Positions 38,319-45,201 of a DNA stretch of 64,000 nucleotides are shown here, piece by piece; position 1 is the stretch's first letter, and the number at the start of each line of letters is the position of its first letter. The translations under genes and the position numbers were made by a program. The DNA comes from DATJPR01 sp963752915 (lineage in GTDB: Bacteria > Bacteroidota > Ignavibacteria > UBA10030 > UBA6906): the NCBI GenBank assembly GCA_963752915.1, contig CAVVZZ010000010.1:1-64000 (forward strand). The letters are read 5' to 3'. The notes beneath the pieces are model-generated. The model saw only the letters and a program-made list of their open reading frames with translations. It was not told the origin of the DNA and made no database searches.

Positions 38319-39620
38319 TCACGCAGCAAAGACATTCGCTGCCCTCTCGCTCACGATATGCCTCGTATCCACAACAGGGACGCCCATCGAGGCGAAATCC
38401 ATTTTCCGGTAGTCGTCGTGCGGCGTCACGATCAGAATCAGATCAAAGTCGCCGCTGACGTCGACGGATTTCCGGCCCGCGTATTCCGGCCATTCCCGCG
38501 TCATACGGATCTCCGGAACGTAGGGATCGTTGTAGCTTACCGCGGCGCCATGTTCTTCGAGGATCTTGATGAGACGATACGAAGGGGATTCTCTGTCGTC
38601 GTCGACATTCGCCTTGTACGCGAGTCCCAGGAGGAGGATACGGGACGAGTTGAGGGTTTTCCCATGGACATTCAGGACGTCCATGACACGCCGGACGACA
38701 AAGTCCGGCATCGAGCTGTTGATTTCGCCGGCGAGTTCGATGAACCGTGTTGCGACTTCATACTCGCGCGCTTTCCAGGTGAGGTAGAACGGGTCAATCG
38801 GGATGCAGTGTCCGCCCAACCCCGGGCCGGGATAGAACGGCATGAATCCAAACGGTTTTGTCTTTGCCGCTTCGATCACCTCCCAGATATCGATCCCCAT
38901 CTTCATGAACGTCATCTTCAGCTCGTTCACCAGCGCGATGTTGACCGCCCGGAACGTGTTCTCGAGAATCTTCGTCGCCTCGGCCGCCTTCGTGCTTGAT
39001 ACCGGGACAACCGTCGTGACAACTTCCCCATAAAGAGCACACACGAGGTCCAGGCCCTCCTTCGTGTCGCTCCCCATGACTTTGGGGATCGTTTCCGTCG
39101 TGTAGTCAGTCCGCGCGGGATCCTCCCGTTCAGGGGAGAACGCCACCCAGAAGTCCTTCCCCGCCTTCAAGCCCGTACGCTCGAGAATCGGGACGACCAC
39201 TTCTTCCGTGGTCCCCGGATACGTGGTGGACTCGAGGACGTACAATTGACCGGCCCTGACGTGAGGAGCCAACGCTTCGCAGGTGCTGACGATGTACGAC
39301 ATGTCCGGCTCCCGGTTCCGGTTGAGCGGGGTGGGGACGGCGATGAGGACGGCGTCGCACTGCTTCGCAAGGGTGTAGTCGGAAGTCGCTTTGAATCGTC
39401 CTGTCGCAACAGCCGCTGTGATTCGTTCGCGGCCGATGTGGCGGATATAGGATTCGCCGTTGTTGAGGGCCCGGGTTTTGTTCCCGTCGATATCGAGTCC
39501 TACGGCGCAGAACCCTTTCTTGACAAAGGCAAGAATCAACGGGAGACCGACGTAGCCCATCCCGACGACGCCGATGGTGGCATGATGATTACGGATCCTC
39601 TGGAGCAAGTCTGCGGACAT
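38319..39620 (-). CDS. UDP-sugar 6-dehydrogenase (UDP-N-acetylglucosamine dehydrogenase-like)
   Basis: A 433-residue nucleotide-sugar dehydrogenase, which oxidises C6 of a UDP-hexose to the uronic acid. TIGVVGMGYVGLPLILAF is the NAD site, ALNNGESYIRHIG and AVLIAVPTPLNRNREPDMSYI follow, and YPGTTEEVVVP, FSPEREDPA and ILENTFRAVNIALVNELK are family marks. PGPGLGGHCIPIDPFYL has the catalytic Cys. VDDDRESPSYRLIKIL is the C-terminal UDP site. The ER-E-D-P form favours the WbpA/WecC group over UDP-glucose dehydrogenase. I chose ATG 39620 because GGAAGAG lies before it; the ATG at 39656 overlapping the wzc stop as ATGA is the alternative. It implies an acidic (uronic) sugar in the polymer. Confidence 0.9.
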   Translation of the reverse strand: MSADLLQRIRNHHATIGVVGMGYVGLPLILAFVKKGFCAVGLDIDGNKTRALNNGESYIRHIGRERITAAVATGRFKATSDYTLAKQCDAVLIAVPTPLNRNREPDMSYIVSTCEALAPHVRAGQLYVLESTTYPGTTEEVVVPILERTGLKAGKDFWVAFSPEREDPARTDYTTETIPKVMGSDTKEGLDLVCALYGEVVTTVVPVSSTKAAEATKILENTFRAVNIALVNELKMTFMKMGIDIWEVIEAAKTKPFGFMPFYPGPGLGGHCIPIDPFYLTWKAREYEVATRFIELAGEINSSMPDFVVRRVMDVLNVHGKTLNSSRILLLGLAYKANVDDDRESPSYRLIKILEEHGAAVSYNDPYVPEIRMTREWPEYAGRKSVDVSGDFDLILIVTPHDDYRKMDFASMGVPVVDTRHIVSERAANVFAA

Positions 39621-39652
39621 ACACTCTTCCTTTCGATCTGACCTGTCGATTG

Positions 39653-41989
39653 TCATCCCTGATACAGGTTTTTCAGCTTTTTTGAGGACCGGTATTCGTA
39701 CGGGCCATAGCCGACCCGGTATCCATATTGACGGCTGCCGTACGCCGATCTCGCATCAAACTTGTTGAGCACGTAGCCAAGGAAATTGCAGTGCTGGCCC
39801 TTCAGCCGCTCGCTGATTGCCTCCAGCATTTCGGCCGTTGTGCCGCCGGATTCGGTCACGACGAGAACACCGTCGACTTCCCGTGCCATTATTCCTGCAT
39901 CGGTCACCATCAGGAGGGGCGGAGTATCCAGGAGGACGATGCGATACCGGGAACGGACCTTTTGGATGAATTCCACCATGGTGTGCTTGGCGAGAAGCTC
40001 TGCAGGATTATCCACGGCATTGCCCGCCGTGAGGATATCGAGGTTCTCCACAACTCCCCTGTGTATCGCTTCGAGATTTCCATCTTTTCCCGCGAGGATC
40101 TCCCCTAATCCCGGCTCGCGTTCAAGTCCGAACAATTTGTGCAAGGTGGGGCGCCTGAGGTCGGCATCGATCAGGAGGCATTTCCCTTCCATGAGGGCAA
40201 ACGACAGGGAGAGGTTTGCGATCACGGTGGACTTCCCCTCCTGTTGGTTTGCACTGGTGAGGGCGATAACGCCGATCGGCTCTTTGTTCACCGTGTCCTG
40301 GATCGACGTGCGCAAATGCCTGTATCCCTCCGAGTCCGAGAGGAGGGGATTGTGATAGACGACAAGGGAGGGTTCGAAAGGCTTGTCTCGCGAGCCTCCA
40401 TTCTTCCCTGTGAGCACCGCGGGTGTTCCCTTCTGCATCCGCTGGATTACGCCGATCGGCGTGATACCGATGCGCTTCAAGTCGTCAGGGCTCCGCAACC
40501 GGGTATCGAGGCTTGAGCGCATGATCGTGATCCCGATGCCGCCCGCAATCCCAAGCAGCAAACCGATCGCCAGATTCAGAAGAGGCTTCGGGCTGATCGG
40601 TCGGAGAGGAACGCTTGCAGCGGCCATGATATTGACAGAGCCGAATTCGGAGCTCTCGGTGATGCCCGCTTCATTATATTTCTCTTCGACGAGGAGATAG
40701 AGTTTTTCCGTGCTCAGCCTGGCGCGCTGCAATTTCGCAAACTTGATGTTCTTCTGAGGGATCTGATTGAATTGCCGGTCATAATCTTTGATGACGCGAT
40801 TCAACGCACCCTTCTTCGCCTCGAGCCCGTCGAGTTCTATCTGTTCCTGGATGATTTGCTGCTTGAGCTGACCAAGGATCGCGGCATAGCCTTGCATGGT
40901 GTTGGCTTCACGGCTTTCGGGGATCACGGAGCCGAGTAAGGATTCCGTACGGGCGCGCAACGTCTTTCGCAGCTGGCTGATCTGCGTCTCCAGGTCGTTG
41001 AGCCTGCTCGACCTTGCGTCCTCTCCGCTCGCCTTCGCGTCCTTTTGCGGAGCGATGAGGTCCCGCTCAACTTCCAATCGCGCGAGCTGCCCCTGGACCA
41101 GTCGGATATACCCATCGTTCTGCTCGCTCATCGCTTTCGCGACATTCGGTTCCTGGGTGGTGAATTCTGCCTTGAGCGATGCCAGGGTCTTCTGATGGGA
41201 AGCAATTTCACCTTCGAGCCCGTCCCTGGTGGCTTCCAGCTGGGACAGTTGATTGACGACGCGGTCCGCCTCCGCATCGAGAGACACCATGCCGGACTTC
41301 GCCATGTAGGACTGCAATGACTGCTCGATGCTGTCAAGCTGATGATGTTTCGTGCCCAGTTGACTCTGCAGAAAATCCCGGACCGTCTGCAGCTTGGCGC
41401 GGCTCGAGCTCACATCGCGATTCGAATAGACCTGAACATACGTGTTCGCGATGAGGCTCGCTTCCACCGGATCATGGCTGCGCGCGGTGATCTTGATGAC
41501 ATCAGACTCCTTCACGGGGGCGAAGTCGACGACGTTCTCCAGGCGCTCCGCAATGATCGGGACCGACGACATGACCGTGGCCGAGTCTCGATCATGGATG
41601 ATTGCGATCGGGCGCTGATTCGTGTTGTCGATGAACTTCCTGTCGATCAGTGCCTGCGCGACCGCTTCCGTCGTGGCGGGGGAGCGGAGACCTTCCAATT
41701 CGTTCGTAATCTTGTTGGTGATCCCGGATCCTGTGAAATCGAAGACGGGGACCGTTCCGGCATTGGAATGCGTGTCGATCAGAACGGAGGCCGTTGCTTC
41801 ATACACGGGGCGGCTGAGCAGGGTGTAGAGCACGGCGATGGCAAGCACGATCACCGTGCTGAGCAGTATCGTCCAGCGTCCTCGCCTGAGTACCACGAGG
41901 AGTTCCTGGAAAGAATGCTCATCGGAATGATACCCCTGGCGTCGGGAGGTATGATTGTTCGATGGTTCTTGTCGCGAATCTGGATCCAT
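39653..41989 (-). CDS. wzc: Wzc-type polysaccharide co-polymerase/tyrosine autokinase, copy 2 (intact)
   Basis: A 778-residue inner-membrane protein. MDPDSRQEPSNNHTS starts at 41989. A Wzz domain follows, with membrane segment 1 in RGRWTILLSTVIVLAIAVLYT, a long periplasmic coiled coil, the GNVR-like region and membrane segment 2 (LNLAIGLLLGIAGGIGITI). The cytoplasmic BY-kinase has Walker A NQQEGKSTVIANLS, Walker A' CLLIDADLRRPTLH, Walker B RIVLLDTPPLLMVTDAG and a C-terminal tyrosine cluster YGSRQYGYRVGYGPYEY. It sets chain length and export through cycles of tyrosine autophosphorylation. It closely resembles the frameshifted copy at 23979 along its whole length. It is the first enzyme gene of the intact operon. 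Confidence 0.95.
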   Translation of the reverse strand: MDPDSRQEPSNNHTSRRQGYHSDEHSFQELLVVLRRGRWTILLSTVIVLAIAVLYTLLSRPVYEATASVLIDTHSNAGTVPVFDFTGSGITNKITNELEGLRSPATTEAVAQALIDRKFIDNTNQRPIAIIHDRDSATVMSSVPIIAERLENVVDFAPVKESDVIKITARSHDPVEASLIANTYVQVYSNRDVSSSRAKLQTVRDFLQSQLGTKHHQLDSIEQSLQSYMAKSGMVSLDAEADRVVNQLSQLEATRDGLEGEIASHQKTLASLKAEFTTQEPNVAKAMSEQNDGYIRLVQGQLARLEVERDLIAPQKDAKASGEDARSSRLNDLETQISQLRKTLRARTESLLGSVIPESREANTMQGYAAILGQLKQQIIQEQIELDGLEAKKGALNRVIKDYDRQFNQIPQKNIKFAKLQRARLSTEKLYLLVEEKYNEAGITESSEFGSVNIMAAASVPLRPISPKPLLNLAIGLLLGIAGGIGITIMRSSLDTRLRSPDDLKRIGITPIGVIQRMQKGTPAVLTGKNGGSRDKPFEPSLVVYHNPLLSDSEGYRHLRTSIQDTVNKEPIGVIALTSANQQEGKSTVIANLSLSFALMEGKCLLIDADLRRPTLHKLFGLEREPGLGEILAGKDGNLEAIHRGVVENLDILTAGNAVDNPAELLAKHTMVEFIQKVRSRYRIVLLDTPPLLMVTDAGIMAREVDGVLVVTESGGTTAEMLEAISERLKGQHCNFLGYVLNKFDARSAYGSRQYGYRVGYGPYEYRSSKKLKNLYQG

Positions 41990-42080
41990 GGCTTCACCGT
42001 CACGGAAAGACGTTGGGACTTGGGGACTCTCAAAACACACAATTGAACATCGAACTAATAGTTTTTACCTTTACTTCACT

Positions 42081-42926
42081 ATGCTTGTAGCCATTATCTC
42101 CGACATCCACAGCAACCTCGAAGCGCTCACCACCGTGCTGAAGGAGATCGATGCCCTCGGGGTCGAACAGATCTATTGCCTCGGCGACGTCGTCGGATAC
42201 GGACCGGACCCGCACGATTGCGTGGGACTCATCCGCAGACGCTGCCGGGCGGTGGTCCGCGGGAACCATGACAGCGGCGCGGTCGGCAGACTGTCCCTGG
42301 AACGATTCAACAACGAGGGGGTGGAGGGACTGCTGTATGCCCAACGGATGACCCACCCCGATCATCTGCGATTTCTCAGGCACCTGCCATACTTCTATCA
42401 AAGGGATGATATCACACTCGTCCACGCCTCTCCGTATTCGCCACGGAAGTTTCACTACCTGGTAACCCAGAAACGCGTTGAACGGTCATTCAACGCTTTC
42501 GCGACAAGCGTCTGCTTTGTGGGTCATACGCATATCCCGTTTCTCTTTGAAGAGGACCATGCGGTGCCCCGGTCTTCCGATGCAGCGAATCCGGCGTTTC
42601 GTCGGGCGGCAACCTCGGCTGATCCATTCCTTGCCGTCGACTCCGGGTTCAGCGAAGAAGTAGAAACGAAAGAAGAAGAAGGCGCGGCGCAGGCGGAAGA
42701 GCAACTCCCGGTGGAGATAATGGTAAAGAACCGTCGGCTGATCATGGTCGGCAGTGTAGGCCAGCCGCGTGACGGCAACCCGCGGGCGGCATTTGGTCTT
42801 TTCGATACGGAGACCGGCGAGTACAGCCACCGACGGGTGTCGTACGATATTCAGAAGACGGTTGATGCGATCCGCCGGGTGGGGCTGCCGGAGTCGCTGG
42901 CGAAGCGCTTAACGCGCGGACTTTGA
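42081..42926 (+). CDS. Metallophosphoesterase (YfcE/diadenosine-tetraphosphatase-like)
   Basis: ATG 42081 gives a 281-residue calcineurin-like phosphoesterase. All metal motifs are present in order: VAIISDIHSNLEAL (D-x-H), YCLGDVVGYGPDPHDC (G-D), VVRGNHDSGAV (G-N-H-D), TLVHASPYSP (H) and CFVGHTHIPFLF (G-H-x-H). A glutamate-rich insert (SGFSEEVETKEEEGAAQAEEQ, about residues 190-215) sits between the last motif and the C-terminal IMVGSVGQPRDGNPRAAFGLFD, which is the usual end. The GYGPDP subgroup is common in many bacteria and its substrate is not settled. The gene runs against the polysaccharide operon and separates its head from wzc. Confidence 0.9.
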   Translation: MLVAIISDIHSNLEALTTVLKEIDALGVEQIYCLGDVVGYGPDPHDCVGLIRRRCRAVVRGNHDSGAVGRLSLERFNNEGVEGLLYAQRMTHPDHLRFLRHLPYFYQRDDITLVHASPYSPRKFHYLVTQKRVERSFNAFATSVCFVGHTHIPFLFEEDHAVPRSSDAANPAFRRAATSADPFLAVDSGFSEEVETKEEEGAAQAEEQLPVEIMVKNRRLIMVGSVGQPRDGNPRAAFGLFDTETGEYSHRRVSYDIQKTVDAIRRVGLPESLAKRLTRGL

Positions 42927-42950
42927 CGATTTCATCGCGCGGTTACTCCA

Positions 42951-43143
42951 GAACCTCTCCTCCCCTGCCTGCCGGCAGGCAGGCGTCCCCTTAGTCCTCA
43001 ACCTCACCCCCTGCCCCCTCCCCTGCACCAGCTTGAGCGTATTAAGGGGAGGGGGGAAGTGACGTTACATGCTAAGACGTTCGCACCCCCTCCCCTTAAA
43101 AGGCCGCAACATGTGCAGGGGAGGGGGACGGGAGGAGAGGTTC
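42951..43143. repeat. Composite GC-rich hairpin element with 14-bp inverted ends
   Basis: The ends are perfect inverted repeats, GAACCTCTCCTCCC and GGGAGGAGAGGTTC. Inside are a palindrome CCTGCCTGCCGGCAGGCAGG and two hairpins of the form CCCCCTCCCCT...AGGGGAGGGGG placed in opposite directions, with TTAA next to one arm. A close relative is at 57132-57291 and a looser one at 45065-45178. The layout is that of a BIME or small MITE-like element. It could also stop transcription from both sides. Confidence 0.75.
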
Positions 43144-43372
43144 ACAACGCACGGTGGCCGATCTCGCTGCGCGCGCTCCGCCCCTTCAGCCCCAATGGCA
43201 TCCTAGCGACTCAGAAGTGAGTGCCAAGAGTGGAAGTATGACCTTGGACGTCGAACGAAAGCGCGTCCTTACATTAGCTGCAAACAAACCAGCGACGATT
43301 CAGCGTCTACTGTCAACTGTTAACCGAACATCTTGGCCGAGAAAGGTCGGCCAGGGGTCGCGCAAGAAAGAA

Positions 43373-43510
43373 GGGGACAGGGAACAGGGGACAGGGAACA
43401 GGGGACAGTGAACAGTAAACAGTAAACAGTAAACAGTAAACAGCAGAAACTCAGCAATGAATACCAGACGATCCACTGTATACTGTCGACTGTTTACTGT
43501 CAACTATCTC
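43373..43510. repeat. Heptamer array ACAGNNN with an inverted CTGTNNN partner
   Basis: Units run GGGACAG, GGAACAG, GGGACAG, GTGAACAG-like and then four AGTAAAC units (43373-43445). After about 40 bases an inverted group CTGTATA CTGTCGA CTGTTTA CTGTCAA follows (43484-43511). The two arms can pair to a long hairpin. The right arm is read as the last codons of the UpxY gene. The units are the reverse complement of those at 38221, so the arrays are one family. Two more units (CTACTGT CAACTGT) lie at 43308-43321. Confidence 0.8.
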
Positions 43511-44038
43511 CAGCTTCTCCACACATTCTTCCGATACTTCCACCGAGAACGATTGTGCAATGGATGAAAGCGAAATCACGAGACGCGAGTGGCCGCGCGT
43601 CTGAAGAATGATCCCTTCCAGCCCCGCAAGCGGGCCGGACGTCACGCGTACCCTGTCGCCCGCACTGTAGTACGGTTCACGCTGAACGTTCCTGGGCTCG
43701 CGCAGCGCCAGACGTATCCATTCAATCTGGATGTCCGGGATAAACACCGGCTTCCCTCCGAATTCCACAAACCTCACCACGCCGGGCTTTTCGAGAATTT
43801 CGACTTTCCGCCGTAGGTCAGTCCGTACAAAGAGGTAGCCGCGGAACAACGGCTCCTGGACGACCTTCTTCCGGTCGCTCCACGTATGCACTTCTTCGAC
43901 AAGCGGAAGAAACGATTCGATGCCGCCCTCGATGAGCATCGCATGGGTCTTCCGCTCGAATCGGGACCGGAGAACAACCGCGTACCAAAGAGCAATCGAA
44001 GAGCTTTGCAATGGTACGCCAAAATATGATAGTGCCAT
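43451..44038 (-). CDS. UpxY-like NusG-family transcription antiterminator
   Basis: A 195-residue specialised NusG paralog, the type that stands at the head of Bacteroidota capsule operons. The NGN domain has ALWYAVVLRSRFERKTHAML, GIESFLPLVEEVHTWSDRKK, VVQEPLFRGYLFVRTDLRRK and VVRFVEFGGKPVFIPD. The KOW domain has GDRVRVTSGPLAGLEGIILQ and RLVISLSSIAQSFSVEVS. It should bind RNA polymerase on the leader and let it pass terminators in the long operon downstream. ATG 44038 follows AGGAATCAGGA. The last 20 residues are encoded by a heptamer array and are not part of the fold. The operon body (wzc at 41989) is on the same strand but the metallophosphoesterase gene lies between. Confidence 0.9.
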   Translation of the reverse strand: MALSYFGVPLQSSSIALWYAVVLRSRFERKTHAMLIEGGIESFLPLVEEVHTWSDRKKVVQEPLFRGYLFVRTDLRRKVEILEKPGVVRFVEFGGKPVFIPDIQIEWIRLALREPRNVQREPYYSAGDRVRVTSGPLAGLEGIILQTRGHSRLVISLSSIAQSFSVEVSEECVEKLEIVDSKQSTVYSGSSGIHC

Positions 44039-44047
44039 TCCTGATTC

Positions 44048-44302
44048 CTATCGCGCGATGTAAATCGCAAACACCAGGGCGATGATACAAAAAAGCACAA
44101 GCAGGCCCGGCGGCACCTCCCCGTTCCGGAGATCGGTCCACCCCAAGCTCAGCGCCCATCCTTCGTGTCCGCACGAATCACACCGCACCCGTTGACACGG
44201 GACAAAAAGGCGGAGCAGACGGATCTTCAGCGTGTAGTCGTACGTCCGCTGCATGCGTCCCGGAGGGAAGCAATGGCTGCAGAATCCCTGTACTCTGGTC
44301 AT
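44048..44302 (-). CDS. Small zinc-ribbon membrane protein
   Basis: An 84-residue protein. I chose ATG 44302 because GGGGGGTG lies before it and the longer frame upstream (to 44689) has poor, low-complexity sequence. It has two Cys pairs, CSHC near the start and CDSCG near residue 50, spaced like a zinc ribbon, a basic middle (LKIRLLRLFVPCQRVR), and one C-terminal membrane segment (GLLVLFCIIALVFAIYIAR). The stop is nine bases before the UpxY start, so the two are co-transcribed. No known family is recognised; a regulatory or assembly role at the membrane is only a guess. Confidence 0.65.
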   Translation of the reverse strand: MTRVQGFCSHCFPPGRMQRTYDYTLKIRLLRLFVPCQRVRCDSCGHEGWALSLGWTDLRNGEVPPGLLVLFCIIALVFAIYIAR

Positions 44303-45064
44303 ATGTGCACCCCCCAGCAGGGCGCGAAGTCCTTTCGATCGCGGCGTCTGCCTTTTCCTTTGGTCTTTCCAGACAGTTGTCGTTGTATGTGTATCAGCGT
44401 TCATAGGCATCCGGGTCACTTCCATACGCGCTCGATGAATCCTTTCAATTGTTGCGCCCCCGGGAAAATCCCGGACCTGCGCTGTTCCGAATTTCAAAGA
44501 GGTGCTGAACATCTCAAAGACCCGGCTGGATTTCTCAGGGCTGATGGAGCTTGGTCCTGAATTCGCGGGTCGAAGGAGAGTGTTACGACTTCTGGCGCTC
44601 ACAACGTGTCTGCTTCTCCACACCGATGGTGCGGGTGTGGAAGGACATTGCCTCACTGCATCAGGGGAGCGGGGAGGTTCAGAGTACATTGTAAAGTGAA
44701 CTGAAGCGGCTGCGGAAGAACTTGCAGGTCAATCACGACATGTTGAGCCACATATCGCCGGCTGCAACATCATGCACAATGATGAAGCGCCTTTCACATT
44801 CGACCCTGCGATGCCAACAAAGATGTGAAGAGGTGGGGATACGGTGTCGTTTCCGCTATAGTTGCTTCTTTCTCTAATAATAATCGTCGCAATCTGGAGC
44901 ACCTGCGGAAACCATCTTGAAAAAAGCTACAACCGTTCAAGAACAATGTCAATACATCGTAAGATGATAGGTATGGGACTCACGAAATTAGCAGATTAAA
45001 TGAAAGATGACAAGCGAGGTTTGTGATAGGTGTCAAGCGGTGTCGCGCGGAGCACGACATTGAA
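44303..45064. other. About 760-bp spacer upstream of the zinc-ribbon/UpxY pair
   Basis: No convincing gene is seen; a minus-strand frame continues to 44689 but its sequence is not protein-like. The part 44820-45010 is AT-rich and is a likely place for the promoter and untranslated leader that UpxY-type antiterminators act on. No specific promoter or pause site can be assigned by eye. Confidence 0.4.
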
Positions 45065-45178
45065 GAACTCACCCCTGACCCCTCTCTTGAAAAGAGAGGG
45101 GAACGATTGCAGCGATTCAAACCAAGGCGCTCACCCCCCCTTCTCATTTTAAGAGAAGGGGGACGGGGGGATGAGTTC
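45065..45178. repeat. Double-hairpin element with inverted GAACTCA ends
   Basis: The ends are GAACTCACCCC and the inverse GGGGATGAGTTC. Inside are two perfect stems, CCCCTCTCTT with AAGAGAGGGG and CCCCCTTCTC with GAGAAGGGGG. The layout (two stems between inverted ends) is like the elements at 42951 and 57132 although the bases differ. It lies just beyond the 3' end of the fucosidase gene and may also act as its terminator. Confidence 0.65.
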
Positions 45179-45201
45179 AGACAAAGCCTTGCAGAGAGAG
45201 C

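Noticed and set aside
44303..44689. N-terminal extension of the zinc-ribbon protein
   Set aside because: The longer frame has many Ser/Pro/Arg residues without structure, while a strong ribosome site and ATG lie at 44302.
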